DNA of 64,000 bases, taken from the NCBI RefSeq assembly GCF_024345375.1, contig NZ_JAGQAZ010000001.1, forward strand, positions 186,001 through 250,000. The letters run 5' to 3'. Both the position numbers and the translations under genes were made by a program. The DNA comes from Cyanobium sp. WAJ14-Wanaka. Its GTDB lineage: Bacteria > Cyanobacteriota > Cyanobacteriia > PCC-6307 > Cyanobiaceae. The notes beneath the pieces were generated by a model that worked only from the letters and a program-made list of their open reading frames with translations, did not search any database and was not told the origin of the DNA. Shown in pieces: positions 1 to 9,396 of this stretch (position 1 is its first letter; each line of letters starts with the position of its first letter).

Positions 1-41
1 GTTGCAAGCCAGTTCAGGGGCAGCTGCAGCTGGAAGAAGAC

Positions 42-63
42 AAAAAGCCCGGACGCGCCGGGC
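42..63 (-). terminator. Rho-independent terminator after guaB3
   Basis: Read on the minus strand, a 6 bp perfect stem (GCCCGG / CCGGGC, loop of 5) is followed by a run of five T residues. It lies about 55 bases past the stop codon of the IMP dehydrogenase gene and points the right way to end that transcript. Confidence 0.75.
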
Positions 64-116
64 CGGAGGGTGTGAGGAGTGTGTGGGCCGAAGCCCCCAC
101 AAACTAAAGATAGGCC

Positions 117-1304
117 TTACTTGCCCATCCCTAGCTGCTGGGCTTTTTGATACACCTTGCCCTCCGTGAGCAGGGATGGGGCCACCACCACCTCCACTTT
201 TTGCATCTCCTTAATGGTGCGGGCACCGAGGGTTCCCATCGAGGTTTTGATGCAACCCAGCAGGTTTTGGGTGCCATCGTCGAGTCCAGCTGGGCCCCGC
301 AGGATTGTTTTCAGGCTGCCGGTGGTGCCCACTTTGATGCGGGTGCCGCGGGGCAGCACGGGGCTAGGTGTGGCCATGCCCCAGTGGAATCCCCGGCCTG
401 GGGCCTCCTGGGCGCGGGCAATAGGTGAGCCAATCATCACAGCATCGGCCCCGCAGGCCAAGCATTTACAGATGTCGCCGCCGGTGACGATGCCGCCATC
501 GGCCACGATCGGCACGTAGCGACCACTTTCCTCGAAGTAATCCTGGCGAGCTGCGGCACAGTCGGCCACGGAGGTGGCCTGGGGGATGCCAACGCCCAAA
601 ACGCCGCGGGAGGTGCAGGCGGCACCCGGGCCAATGCCCACCATTACGCCTGCGGCGCCGGCTCGCATCAATTTGATGGCCACGTCGTAGGTGACGCAAT
701 TGCCGATGATCACCGGCACACCGAAGTCGCGGCAGAGGGCCTCGAGATCAAGGCTCTCCTGGCCGGCCGGACCGATGTGTTCGGTGCTGACCACCGTTGC
801 CTGCACAAAGAACAGGGAGGCGCCGGCCTCGGCAATGGCCTTGCCAAATTTGATCGCTGCCACGGGGGTGGCGCTGACGGCCGCAATTCCTCCCCCCTGT
901 TTGATTTCTGCAATTCTTTGGCGGATCAGATCTTCGCGAACAGGCTGGCTGTAGAGCTCCTGCATTAGGGGCACAAACTCCTCTTTACCCACGGCGACAA
1001 TCCTGTCCAGCACGGGGTTGGGGTCGTCGTAGCGACATTGCACACCCTCAATGTTCAATACGCCCAGGGCGCCCAGCTTGGTCAGCTCAACGCACATGCC
1101 CACATCCACCACCCCATCCATGGCGCTGGCGATGATCGGGATCTCCAGTTGCAGTCCCCCCAGGCTCCAACTGCTGTCAGTGACTGCTGGATCCACGGTG
1201 CGGCCGCCTGGCACCAGGGCAATTTCGTCAATGCCGTAGGCGCGACGAACAGTGCGGGAGCGACCGAGCTGAATGTCCACCTGAATATTCCGTATTCGGG
1301 CCAA
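117..1304 (-). CDS. guaB3: GuaB3-type IMP dehydrogenase family protein
   Basis: 395-residue TIM-barrel protein of the IMP dehydrogenase / GMP reductase family. The active-site loop GIGPGAACTS is visible, with the catalytic cysteine at residue 230, and the phosphate-binding stretch DGGIVTGGDICK follows. Full-length bacterial GuaB is about 480-490 residues because a CBS pair is inserted in the barrel; that insert is absent here, matching the cyanobacterial/actinobacterial GuaB3 subclass. The family oxidises IMP to XMP with NAD+ in guanine nucleotide synthesis. Genomes with guaB3 often also carry a canonical guaB, so which does the main flux cannot be told here. A terminator follows the gene. 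The subclass call rests on length and cyanobacterial context. Confidence 0.85.
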   Translation of the reverse strand: MARIRNIQVDIQLGRSRTVRRAYGIDEIALVPGGRTVDPAVTDSSWSLGGLQLEIPIIASAMDGVVDVGMCVELTKLGALGVLNIEGVQCRYDDPNPVLDRIVAVGKEEFVPLMQELYSQPVREDLIRQRIAEIKQGGGIAAVSATPVAAIKFGKAIAEAGASLFFVQATVVSTEHIGPAGQESLDLEALCRDFGVPVIIGNCVTYDVAIKLMRAGAAGVMVGIGPGAACTSRGVLGVGIPQATSVADCAAARQDYFEESGRYVPIVADGGIVTGGDICKCLACGADAVMIGSPIARAQEAPGRGFHWGMATPSPVLPRGTRIKVGTTGSLKTILRGPAGLDDGTQNLLGCIKTSMGTLGARTIKEMQKVEVVVAPSLLTEGKVYQKAQQLGMGK

Positions 1305-1349
1305 CCTATCAACTTGAGCAGAGAGCTGGGTCTTTCAGCGGCTGGGGGC

Positions 1350-2504
1350 TTAGTCATCGAGAGCCAGTAGGGAAGGGCGCTGGCCCAGGGGGATTGGGGG
1401 CAGCCGTAAGGGGAAGCGGCCATCGCGCAGTTGGCGGGCCAATTCCTCGCCATGGGCCTCCGCCAACCTCGGGCTATGGGCAGGCGCGCAGCTGAGCCGC
1501 TGCCCGTTTAGCTCCAGTTGGCCGCCCAGCAGATGGTCGTAGCTGGCCAGGCCCAGGTTTGGTTTGAGCCGCCTGGGCAGGGCTAGATCGAGCACTGGTG
1601 CCTGCAGACTGGCGTTGTCTGCTGCGGCCTGTTCGGCAACTTTCCTATTGATCAGGGGCACGGGCACTGCCGTGGCGATCAGTAGGGCGCTGCCATGGCC
1701 CTCAAAAAAACAGGCCCGCACCCATGGGCTCCGCAGGGGATGGAGATCCACCGCCACCGCCGCGCTGCAGCCGGGGCTCAGGGCATGGCCACTGGCTTGG
1801 CGCTTGGGTTTGGGCTGGTGGCCGCTGCCGCTGCCCACCACCCAACCGATGGCGCCGCCCACCAGCACGGGGGAGCCAGGGCCCAAGAGCGCCAGACCTG
1901 GCATGGTCAGGCCAATGCTGCCCGCCCCGGCACAGCTGTAGAGGGCATTGGCAAAGGGGCCCAGCAGGGGGCCATAGGGGCTGGCCGTGAGACCTTCGGC
2001 GCTGCTGACCGCCACCACTCCGTTTTCGGCGATGGCGCGGTGCAACAGCAGCCGACCGGTGGCAAGTTGTTCGAGCTGGATCTGGCTGTGCAGTTCGCGG
2101 CGGGGGTGGAGGGCAGTTGCCTCGCCACTGGCATCGATGCTCACCTGCTGGCCCCCGATTAGGGCTGCTAAGACCTGGGCTCCGCCGAGGCGTTTCGGTT
2201 CCCCCAGGCCACCGCCGATGGCCAAGACCAGTTCGCTGCTGCCGTGGCCCGTGGCCGCACTTACCCCGCCAACCAGGGCTTGGCGAAAGCGAATTGGGGG
2301 CTCGCTGGCCCCCAGGCCCAGGTGCAGGCTGGCCTGGTCGGTGAAGCAGGCATCGGCTGCCACCACCACGTCTGTGGCGGCGTAGGCGGGGGCCATGCCG
2401 TGCTGGGCCACCAGTTTGCGAAATTCTGCGGCGGAGCAAACCGAGAGCACACCGCGCTCCTGCTTTTGGCGCAGTTGCGCCTCAGTGCGTACGGGAAAGC
2501 TCAC
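1350..2504 (-). CDS. HcyBio (DUF39) domain protein, possible homocysteine biosynthesis
   Basis: 384-residue protein with a glycine-rich centre (LVGGAIGWVVGSGSGHQP) that resembles the conserved GGxGxVVGxGTQHNP region of the DUF39/HcyBio family. In methanogens, family members take part in sulfide-dependent homocysteine formation from aspartate semialdehyde, usually with a partner carrying CBS and ferredoxin domains. No such partner lies next to this gene, so the role in this organism is open. The ATG at 2504 sits in a 66 bp divergent region shared with gyrA, and the stop lies 45 bp before guaB3, so the two could be co-transcribed. Family call by motif resemblance. Confidence 0.6.
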   Translation of the reverse strand: MSFPVRTEAQLRQKQERGVLSVCSAAEFRKLVAQHGMAPAYAATDVVVAADACFTDQASLHLGLGASEPPIRFRQALVGGVSAATGHGSSELVLAIGGGLGEPKRLGGAQVLAALIGGQQVSIDASGEATALHPRRELHSQIQLEQLATGRLLLHRAIAENGVVAVSSAEGLTASPYGPLLGPFANALYSCAGAGSIGLTMPGLALLGPGSPVLVGGAIGWVVGSGSGHQPKPKRQASGHALSPGCSAAVAVDLHPLRSPWVRACFFEGHGSALLIATAVPVPLINRKVAEQAAADNASLQAPVLDLALPRRLKPNLGLASYDHLLGGQLELNGQRLSCAPAHSPRLAEAHGEELARQLRDGRFPLRLPPIPLGQRPSLLALDD

Positions 2505-2570
2505 GGCTGGGCTGATTTCGGCAGGCTAAGGGGTTTTCGATAAACTATCCATTGCATAAGGCGGTGATAC

Positions 2571-5195
2571 ATGGCGGATCCAACCGGTCCCGGCGAACGG
2601 AATCCCGGTGACTCCGACGAACGGATCATCCAGACCGACCTGCGCAATGAAATGTCGCGCTCCTATTTGGAGTATGCGATGAGTGTGATCGTGGGAAGGG
2701 CCCTGCCCGATGCCCGCGATGGCCTCAAGCCGGTGCACCGCCGGATCCTCTACGCGATGTATGAGCTGGGTCTTACCAGCGATCGCCCCTACCGCAAATG
2801 TGCCCGTGTGGTGGGGGAGGTGCTTGGTAAGTATCACCCCCACGGCGATACGGCTGTCTACGACGCCCTGGTGCGGATGGCCCAGGACTTCTCCATGCGC
2901 ATGCCCCTAATCGATGGGCATGGCAATTTCGGTTCGGTGGATAACGATCCCCCCGCGGCGATGCGGTACACCGAATCGCGGTTGCAGGCCCTCACCACCG
3001 ATGCCCTCCTGGAGGACATCGAAGCCGAAACCGTCGACTACGCCGACAACTTTGACGGCTCCCAGCAGGAGCCCACCGTGATGCCGGCCCGCATCCCCCA
3101 GCTCTTGCTGAATGGCTCCTCTGGCATTGCGGTGGGGATGGCCACCAACATTCCGCCCCACAACCTCACCGAGTTGATCGACGGGATGTTGGCGCTGATC
3201 GCCAATCCTGAGATTGATGATCAGCAATTGATGGCAATTATTCCGGGCCCTGATTTTCCCACCGGTGGGCAAATTCTGGGTCGTCGGGGTATTCGCGAGA
3301 CCTACACCACCGGCCGCGGCTCGGTGACAATGCGGGGTGTCGCCTCGATCGAAACGGTGGAGGCGAAGGGACGGCCAGATCGGGATGCGGTGATCATCAC
3401 CGAATTGCCCTACCAAACCAATAAAGCCTCCCTAATAGAGCGTATTGCTGAACTGGTCAACGATAAAAAGCTGGAGGGTATTGCCGACATTCGCGATGAG
3501 AGTGATCGCGATGGCATGCGCATCGTGATTGAACTGCGCCGCGATGCCTATCCCCAAGTTGTTCTAAACAATCTCTTCAAGCTCACCCCCCTCCAAAATA
3601 ACTTCAGCGCCTACATGCTGGCCCTGGTTAAGGGTGAGCCCGTGCTGCTCACCCTGGCCAAAATGTTGAGGGTCTTCCTCGACTTCCGGGTCGAGACCAT
3701 CGAGCGGCGCACCCGCTATCTGTTGCGTAAGGCGGAAGAGCGCGACCACATCCTCTTGGGCCTGTTGCTGGCACTCGATCAGCTCGATCCGATCATCGCC
3801 CTGATCAGGGCTGCCCCAGATGCTGCCACGGCCCGCCTGCAGCTACAGGAGCGCCATGGCCTGAGCGATGTCCAGGCGGATGCAATTTTGCAGATGCAGC
3901 TGCGGCGTCTGACGGCTCTGGAGGCCGACAAGATTCGCCTGGAACACGAGGATCTGGTTGCCAAGATTGCCGACTACAAGGACATTCTTGGCCGTAGGGA
4001 ACGGGTGCTGGGAATCATCATCGATGAGCTCCAGGCGATTAGGGCCAAGTATCTGTCGCCCCGCCGCACCGAAATCCTCGACCTCGAGGGTGGCTTGGAG
4101 GATATCGACCTGATCGCCAACGAGCGCTCGGTGGTACTGCTTACCGAAACCGGTTACCTCAAGCGGATGCCGGTGAATGAGTTTGAGGCGACTAGCCGGG
4201 GCACCCGGGGCAAGGCCGGCACCAAGAGCCAGGGGGAGGAGGCTGTCAGGTTGTTTATCAGCTGCAACGACCACGATTCACTGCTCCTCTTTAGTGATCG
4301 GGGTGTTGTCTATTCAGTGCCTGCCTATCGGGTGCCGATGTGTAGCAGGGCTGCCAAGGGCACTCCCATCGTGCAGCTGCTACCGATTCCCCGGGAAGAG
4401 CAGATCACCTCGCTGCTGGCCGTAAGTGCCTTCGAAGAGGACGGGGTGTTGTTGATGCTCACCAGCGGCGGCTATGTGAAGCGCACCCGCCTCTCTGCCT
4501 TCGCCAACATTCGTGCCAATGGCCTGATTGCCATTTCCCTGGAGGAGGGTGATGCCCTCACCTGGGTGCGGTTGGCCCTGCCCGGTGACAGCGTGCTGAT
4601 CGGTTCCCTGAAGGGGATGACGATCCATTTCCGCCTCAACGACAGCGAGCTAAGGCCCCTGGGGCGCACAGCCCGCGGGGTGCGGGCCATGAATCTGCGC
4701 AACGGTGACCAGCTGGTCAGCATGGATGTGTTGCCGGCCGAGCTGGCTGATCGGGTCGCCAATGCCTCCGGCGACGACGAAGCTTCGGCGCTCGATGGGC
4801 CCGACGACGAGGTCGAAGAAGCGGTTAGCGCCGATGGTCCCTGGGTGCTGGTGGCTTCAGCCAGTGGCCTGGGCAAGCGGGTGCCCGTTGATCAATTCCG
4901 GCTGCAAAAGCGGGCCGGTATGGGCCTGCGCTGCATGAAGTTCCGCCGCGACGGGGATGTGCTGGTGGGCCTCAAGGTCCTGGGTGCTGGTGAGGAACTG
5001 CTGCTGGTAAGTGAAAAGGGGGTGATCGTGCGCACCCAGGCCGATGCGATTCCCCAGCAGTCCCGGGCCGCCACGGGCGTCAGGCTGCAGAAGCTGGATG
5101 CGGGCGACCGGCTCTCGGAGGTGGTCCTGGTGCCGCCGGCGCAGGAGGAGGAGCCCGTTGTCGAGGTTGAAGCCACGGTCGCGCCGGAGGCGTGA
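2571..5195 (+). CDS. gyrA: DNA gyrase subunit A
   Basis: 874-residue type IIA topoisomerase A subunit that breaks and rejoins DNA with GyrB to introduce negative supercoils. The catalytic tyrosine is residue 133 in the motif [21 protein letters not shown] and the quinolone-determining region precede it. The C-terminal half holds the six-bladed beta-pinwheel; a GyrA-box-like sequence ([10 protein letters not shown]) lies near residue 540. An acidic stretch around residues 735-755 sits between late blades and is probably a lineage-specific loop. The start ATG follows a short divergent intergenic region. The stop overlaps the GTG of crtL (GTGA), so the two genes are likely coupled. Confidence 0.97.
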   Translation: MADPTGPGERNPGDSDERIIQTDLRNEMSRSYLEYAMSVIVGRALPDARDGLKPVHRRILYAMYELGLTSDRPYRKCARVVGEVLGKYHPHGDTAVYDALVRMAQDFSMRMPLIDGHGNFGSVDNDPPAAMRYTESRLQALTTDALLEDIEAETVDYADNFDGSQQEPTVMPARIPQLLLNGSSGIAVGMATNIPPHNLTELIDGMLALIANPEIDDQQLMAIIPGPDFPTGGQILGRRGIRETYTTGRGSVTMRGVASIETVEAKGRPDRDAVIITELPYQTNKASLIERIAELVNDKKLEGIADIRDESDRDGMRIVIELRRDAYPQVVLNNLFKLTPLQNNFSAYMLALVKGEPVLLTLAKMLRVFLDFRVETIERRTRYLLRKAEERDHILLGLLLALDQLDPIIALIRAAPDAATARLQLQERHGLSDVQADAILQMQLRRLTALEADKIRLEHEDLVAKIADYKDILGRRERVLGIIIDELQAIRAKYLSPRRTEILDLEGGLEDIDLIANERSVVLLTETGYLKRMPVNEFEATSRGTRGKAGTKSQGEEAVRLFISCNDHDSLLLFSDRGVVYSVPAYRVPMCSRAAKGTPIVQLLPIPREEQITSLLAVSAFEEDGVLLMLTSGGYVKRTRLSAFANIRANGLIAISLEEGDALTWVRLALPGDSVLIGSLKGMTIHFRLNDSELRPLGRTARGVRAMNLRNGDQLVSMDVLPAELADRVANASGDDEASALDGPDDEVEEAVSADGPWVLVASASGLGKRVPVDQFRLQKRAGMGLRCMKFRRDGDVLVGLKVLGAGEELLLVSEKGVIVRTQADAIPQQSRAATGVRLQKLDAGDRLSEVVLVPPAQEEEPVVEVEATVAPEA

Positions 5196-6448
5196 AGGTG
5201 GATGTGTTGGTGATTGGTTCAGGGCCTGCGGCCCTGGCCATCGCCAGTGAATTGGTTGATCGTGGCCTAGTGGTGGAGGGCCTTTCCCCAGTTGATCCAG
5301 CTGAACCCTGGCCCAATACCTACGGGATCTGGGGCCCAGAGGTTGATCGCCTTGGCCTGGGGGGGCTGCTGGGCCACCGCTGGAGCGATACGCGCAGCTA
5401 TTTCGCCAGTTCGGTTGAGCCCCTGCTGCACCAGGTGGACTACGGCCTCTTTGACAAGCAGCGATTGCAGGCCTTTTGGTTGGGGCGCTGCAGCCATGGG
5501 GCCATGGCCTGGCATCGGGGCCTGGCAGCGACGATCGACCATTCCCCCAGCCATTCCACGGTGACTACCGACAGGGGAGTGGAGCTCAAGGCCCGTTTGG
5601 TGGTGGATGCCAGCGGCCATCGGGCCGCCTTTGTGCAACGTCCAGATGGGGGAGCAGTGGCAGCCCAGGGGGCCTACGGAGTGGTGGGCAGCTTCTCTGC
5701 TCCACCGGTTAGGGCCGGGGAGTTTGTGTTGATGGACTACCGCAGCGACCACCTCAGCGCCGCTGAACAACGCTGCGGCCCTCCGACCTTTTTGTATGCG
5801 ATGGATATGGGGGAAGGGCTGTTTTTTGTGGAGGAAACCTCCCTCGCCTTGGCTCCACCAGTGCCGTTTGAGGTGTTGAAGGAACGGTTGCAGCGGCGCT
5901 TGGCCCACGGCGGGATCGCCATCGAAACTGTTTGCCACGAGGAATTTTGCCTATTCCCGATGAATCTGCCGCTGCCCGATTTGAACCAGAGGGTTGTGGG
6001 CTTTGGGGGGGCGGCAAGCATGGTGCACCCTGCCTCTGGCTACATGGTTGGGGCTTTGTTGCGCCGAGCACCGGGCCTGGCCGATGCGATTGCCACGGCC
6101 CTGCGTAATCCGGCGGGTGGCGATTCCCTGCTGGATGGGGCCGAGGTGGCGGCTAGCGCTTGGCAAGCCCTCTGGCCACTGGAGTTGCGGCGTAAGCACG
6201 CCCTCTACTGCTTTGGTTTGGAGAAGTTGATGCGTTACCCGGAGGCCCAGCTGCGCCAGTTTTTCGACAGTTTTTTCCAGTTGCCGCAGGAGCAGTGGTA
6301 TGGCTTTTTAACCAACACCCTCAGCCTGCCTGAACTGGTGGCCGCCATGCTGCGTTTGTTCCTAGCGGCTCCCTGGAGCGTGCGTTGGGGCCTGATGCAA
6401 CAACAGGGCAGGGAGTGGGCCCTGCTTACCCGCTTGCTCAGCCCCTGA
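5192..6448 (+). CDS. crtL: Lycopene beta-cyclase
   Basis: 418-residue flavoprotein that forms beta rings on lycopene, leading to beta-carotene and zeaxanthin. The N-terminus has the Rossmann motif [12 protein letters not shown]. Family signatures follow in order: [30 protein letters not shown] and [17 protein letters not shown], all matching the CrtL type of cyanobacteria and plants, not CrtY or heterodimeric cyclases. Translation begins at a GTG that overlaps the gyrA stop by 4 bp. CrtL-b and CrtL-e types are close and cannot be separated by eye; beta is more likely for a zeaxanthin-making picocyanobacterium. crtE, for the same pathway, lies 10 kb downstream. Confidence 0.9.
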   Translation: MKVDVLVIGSGPAALAIASELVDRGLVVEGLSPVDPAEPWPNTYGIWGPEVDRLGLGGLLGHRWSDTRSYFASSVEPLLHQVDYGLFDKQRLQAFWLGRCSHGAMAWHRGLAATIDHSPSHSTVTTDRGVELKARLVVDASGHRAAFVQRPDGGAVAAQGAYGVVGSFSAPPVRAGEFVLMDYRSDHLSAAEQRCGPPTFLYAMDMGEGLFFVEETSLALAPPVPFEVLKERLQRRLAHGGIAIETVCHEEFCLFPMNLPLPDLNQRVVGFGGAASMVHPASGYMVGALLRRAPGLADAIATALRNPAGGDSLLDGAEVAASAWQALWPLELRRKHALYCFGLEKLMRYPEAQLRQFFDSFFQLPQEQWYGFLTNTLSLPELVAAMLRLFLAAPWSVRWGLMQQQGREWALLTRLLSP

Positions 6449-6467
6449 CATACCCAGGATTGCCCCC

Positions 6468-7625
6468 ATGACCGATCTCTGGATTGCCAACACCATCAGC
6501 GATTTGATCGAGGGTGATGTGCGCGAGCACCTGCCTTTAGAGCGGATTCCCCTGCAGGGCGATGTGCTCGGGATGGGTACCACCACCAGTTACGACAACG
6601 GTGAATTGGCCTTTCTCTATGACTCTGATCAGAACCAATCCCAGGTTTTTAAGGCCAAACCGGAGGGGGGCGGCGTGGAACGCCTGCTGCCTGGAGAGGG
6701 ACTGCACCACTTCCCCTACGCCTGTTTCAGTGCCGATGCAACTGACCTGCGCCATCCCCTCAGCTCGGCTGACTTGGCAGAACTGCAGGTCCAGCCAGGG
6801 GAGCCCCTAATGGCAGTGGTCGGCAGGGCCATTTCCCTGTTGATCGCCGAACAAAGACTCGAGCCGGCGCCCGTCTATGGGCTGCGGTTGGTGTCGCGCT
6901 GGAGCAGCTTGGTTTATACGGTGGCATCCAAGCTCTGCATGGGCGAGCGACGGCGCAATCGGGCATTCACCATCGCCAATTCCCAGCCAACCGCTGAAGA
7001 TGGGCGCAGTATTTATGCCGCCCTTAAGCATTTTCGAGTGGGGGATGCAAATTGGGATCAGGCTGCCGGGATCAGCAATTTGGGGGCAAGCCCGGGCTGG
7101 GATTGCTGTGGCTTTTGGGATTCCGAGCCAGAATCAGGCCGGCTGACCGTGCCAGTTGCTGGTGAACATCTCCACCTCCATGGCTGTAGCCAGGACCTGC
7201 GCCATGGCGGCCATCTGCACCATGAACACGTGGGGAGCATTTTGCTCGGTCTAGATAGCTTGGTGATTTATCCATTTCACTCGATTAGCTATCTAGCCAG
7301 TGATTTGGCCATCGAATCCCTGGGTTGGACCCCGGCCAATTCAGGCGGTAGAGCTCCTGGCCTGCTGGAGTTCGAATTACATAATCGTGGCCAATTGGAT
7401 GTCAGTGATGTGGGCGTGGCGGTGGTTGTCGACGACCACTACAACTCCCATCGCTACCTAAGAATTCCTTGGCTTGCGGCCGGCGAGGCTGAAAACTTTA
7501 AATTGCCCCTGGATTTAGGGGCTGGCAGTCATGGCGTTGAGGTGATCGCCGATCCCCATGGCGACATCTTGGAGCCCACTGGGCAACAGGCAAATAATCG
7601 CGGTTGTTTGCGGATAGATATTTAA
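6468..7625 (+). CDS. Acetolactate decarboxylase-like protein with C-terminal CARDB-like domain
   Basis: 385-residue protein. Residues about 5-270 resemble alpha-acetolactate decarboxylase: an N-terminal GDVLGMGTTTSYDNGEL (family: GDFGLGTFNxLDGEL) and the zinc site HLHxxxxDxxxGGH with candidate ligands His236, His238 and His249 at exactly the family spacing. The last 90 residues look like a CARDB-type beta sandwich (phrases LLEFELHNRGQLDVSD and PWLAAGEAENFKLPL, ending in QQANNRG), which the standard enzyme of about 240-280 residues lacks. The known enzyme turns acetolactate into acetoin; whether this one does is inference. It begins 19 bp after crtL, so it may be on the gyrA-crtL transcript. 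No acetolactate synthase gene is adjacent and no signal peptide is seen. Confidence 0.65.
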   Translation: MTDLWIANTISDLIEGDVREHLPLERIPLQGDVLGMGTTTSYDNGELAFLYDSDQNQSQVFKAKPEGGGVERLLPGEGLHHFPYACFSADATDLRHPLSSADLAELQVQPGEPLMAVVGRAISLLIAEQRLEPAPVYGLRLVSRWSSLVYTVASKLCMGERRRNRAFTIANSQPTAEDGRSIYAALKHFRVGDANWDQAAGISNLGASPGWDCCGFWDSEPESGRLTVPVAGEHLHLHGCSQDLRHGGHLHHEHVGSILLGLDSLVIYPFHSISYLASDLAIESLGWTPANSGGRAPGLLEFELHNRGQLDVSDVGVAVVVDDHYNSHRYLRIPWLAAGEAENFKLPLDLGAGSHGVEVIADPHGDILEPTGQQANNRGCLRIDI

Positions 7626-7633
7626 GTTTTCTG

Positions 7634-7684
7634 CCAATTATTAGGCATAGCCAGTTATTAGGCATAGCCAATTATGAAGGCAGG
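7634..7684. repeat. 17 bp tandem repeat between convergent genes
   Basis: Two consecutive 17 bp units (CCAATTATTAGGCATAG, then the same with one change) at 7634-7650 and 7651-7667, followed by a decayed third unit at 7668-7684 that runs over the stop codon of the GH57 gene. AT-rich against a GC-rich background. Function not evident. Confidence 0.85.
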
Positions 7685-9318
7685 CTGAGCCAGTCGGCCG
7701 CGTTAAGTGTGGGGAATAGTCCGTCCTCATCGCAGACGGCCTCAAGCCATTCCTCGCCAAGTTCAGTGTCGGTTTCGATCGCATCTAGAAGTCGCCAAAA
7801 GCGATCCAGGTGGCGGTTGATCCGTTCCCTCGCCAGCTCGGTGGTGGTGCCGGCCCGCAGGATGAAGCTCCAGTCGGAACTTTGGGCCAATAGCAATTCG
7901 CGGCCGGCCTGGTTGAGCAGTTGCAGTTGCTGGGCACTGCCCACGCCCGTGTTCACGCGCCGCACCATTGCCGTTGAGGCCCGTTGCCATTCGGCCACCA
8001 CCCAGGCATTGGTTTCGTTGAGCCAGTAGTTGTGGTAACCCCCCTGGCCCCAGCTACTGGGCGAGGGGCGACAGACCTGCAGCCCGCCGCCGGATCCCAG
8101 GGCCTCCCGCAGGGTGACCAGCTCAATCCCTTCGCCTGCCCCTTGGCGGAATAGGGCCGCCAGGAATTGGGGCCCTTCAAACCACCAGTGGCCGAAGAGT
8201 TCGGCATCAAAGGGCGCGACCAGCAGGGGGCTGCGCTCCATCGAACTGCCCAGCTCGGTCAATTCCCGGCGGCGGCCGGCAAGGTAATCGGCGGCATGGA
8301 CCTCGGCCTTGGCGGCGGCGGCGGCGGGTTCGTAGGGCTGCTTGTGCTCGAGGGGGCAGTCCTGGCCGCTGACCCGGTGCAGCTTGAGGCCCAGGGGCCT
8401 GCGGCAGGCGATTCCCAGTTCCTCTAGTTGGGCTTCCGGTAGATCCCAGCCCAAATCACGGTGGAATTCCCTGTAGACCCCATCGCCTGGGTAGCCCTCG
8501 CGGGCACTCCAGACCGGCAGGGTGGAGCGGCTGTCACGGCCAAAGAAGGCAACGCCGCCAGGGGAGCAGATCGGGGCATAGACCCCGTAGCGGGGCCGGG
8601 GTAAGGCATGAAGCAGGCCGTGGCCATCAAGAATCGAGTAGCGGAGCCCGCAATGCAGCAACTCCTGATCCAGCCCTTCGAAATAGGCACATTCGGGCAG
8701 CCAAATCCCCAGGGGCCTTTCCCCGAGCAGGCGCTCGTGTTCCCTGGTCGCGGTGCGCAGTTGGGCCCGCACTGCCTCCGGCACCTGACGCAGCAGGGGC
8801 AGGTAGCCATGGGTGGCGGCGCAGGTGATCAGATCCAGCACCCCCAGCTGCTGCAGGCGGCGGAAGCGGGGAATTAGCCGGCCTTGATAGGAGTTCCATT
8901 GCTCGATGGTGGCCTCGAGCTGCTGGGCCAGGTGGCTCGCCGCCGCTTCCAGCTCGGCTGGGGCCTGCTTGAGCAGGCCTAGGCGCAGTTCAAGCCAATC
9001 CTGGAAACGGCCATTGAGGCCCCCGTCGCTCAAAAGAGACAGCAGGGTTGGAGAGAGCCCGAGGGTCAGCCGGGCGCGCTGGTTGGGGTCGGCCGCCGCC
9101 GCTTCAAGCACGGCCAAGAGCGGCAGATAGCACTCCTGGAGGGCTTGGAAATACCAGTCCTCCTCAAGGGATCCGGGTTCGCTGCTGCGCACGTAGGGCA
9201 GGTGCGCATGCAAAACAATCGCCAGCTGGCCCGCATTTTGGGCGCTGGCGGGGATAGCTTCCGTGGCCAGATCGCCTGCGGCCATGGAGATCTCGTGGTG
9301 GGGCAAGTCTACGACCAA
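7672..9318 (-). CDS. Glycoside hydrolase family 57 protein, probable 1,4-alpha-glucan branching enzyme
   Basis: 548 residues. The GH57 fold is supported by an N-terminal VLHAHLPYVR motif, the nucleophile motif GIWLPECAY (Glu209) and the acid/base-type motif VAPFDAELFGHWW (Asp371), followed by a helical C-terminal region. The GIWLPE and FDAELFGHWW pair is typical of GH57 branching enzymes and related DUF1957 proteins. These act in the cytoplasm on glycogen or amylose. The first ATG at 9318 gives a short unconserved leader; a second Met at 9285 is a reasonable alternative. The gene ends head-on with the ALDC-like gene and starts divergently from leuA. A malQ gene elsewhere in the window fits the same glycogen theme. 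Confidence 0.82.
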   Translation of the reverse strand: MVVDLPHHEISMAAGDLATEAIPASAQNAGQLAIVLHAHLPYVRSSEPGSLEEDWYFQALQECYLPLLAVLEAAAADPNQRARLTLGLSPTLLSLLSDGGLNGRFQDWLELRLGLLKQAPAELEAAASHLAQQLEATIEQWNSYQGRLIPRFRRLQQLGVLDLITCAATHGYLPLLRQVPEAVRAQLRTATREHERLLGERPLGIWLPECAYFEGLDQELLHCGLRYSILDGHGLLHALPRPRYGVYAPICSPGGVAFFGRDSRSTLPVWSAREGYPGDGVYREFHRDLGWDLPEAQLEELGIACRRPLGLKLHRVSGQDCPLEHKQPYEPAAAAAKAEVHAADYLAGRRRELTELGSSMERSPLLVAPFDAELFGHWWFEGPQFLAALFRQGAGEGIELVTLREALGSGGGLQVCRPSPSSWGQGGYHNYWLNETNAWVVAEWQRASTAMVRRVNTGVGSAQQLQLLNQAGRELLLAQSSDWSFILRAGTTTELARERINRHLDRFWRLLDAIETDTELGEEWLEAVCDEDGLFPTLNAADWLSLPS

Positions 9319-9338
9319 CTCCTAGGCTGGCATTTATA

Positions 9339-9353
9339 AGGGGCCTGGCCCCT
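9339..9353. promoter_or_regulatory. Palindrome in the GH57-leuA divergent region
   Basis: Perfect inverted repeat AGGGGCC-T-GGCCCCT centred 51 bases before the leuA ATG, with CCTAGG copies at 9321 and 9351. The loop is too short for a strong RNA hairpin, so a protein-binding site is the more likely reading, but no known operator matches. Confidence 0.35.
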
Positions 9354-9396
9354 AGGATGGGTCTAACTCATAGTCATTCCGCATAGAGGCGCCGAC

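Noticed and set aside
1702-2439. 245-residue open frame on the minus strand inside the DUF39 gene
   Set aside because: Arg/Pro/Gly-rich composition in a second frame of a well supported gene.
2505-2570. Exact promoter for gyrA in the divergent gap
   Set aside because: Several AT-rich hexamers are present but no convincing -35/-10 pair at proper spacing could be chosen.
2779-2786. HIP1 octamer GCGATCGC as a genome-wide repeat
   Set aside because: A few copies were noticed (here, near 9494 and near 63812), but without counting against expectation I cannot claim enrichment in this GC-rich sequence.
9339-9353. Palindrome before leuA as a terminator of the GH57 gene or an attenuator
   Set aside because: It lies upstream of both genes, has a one-base loop and no T-run.
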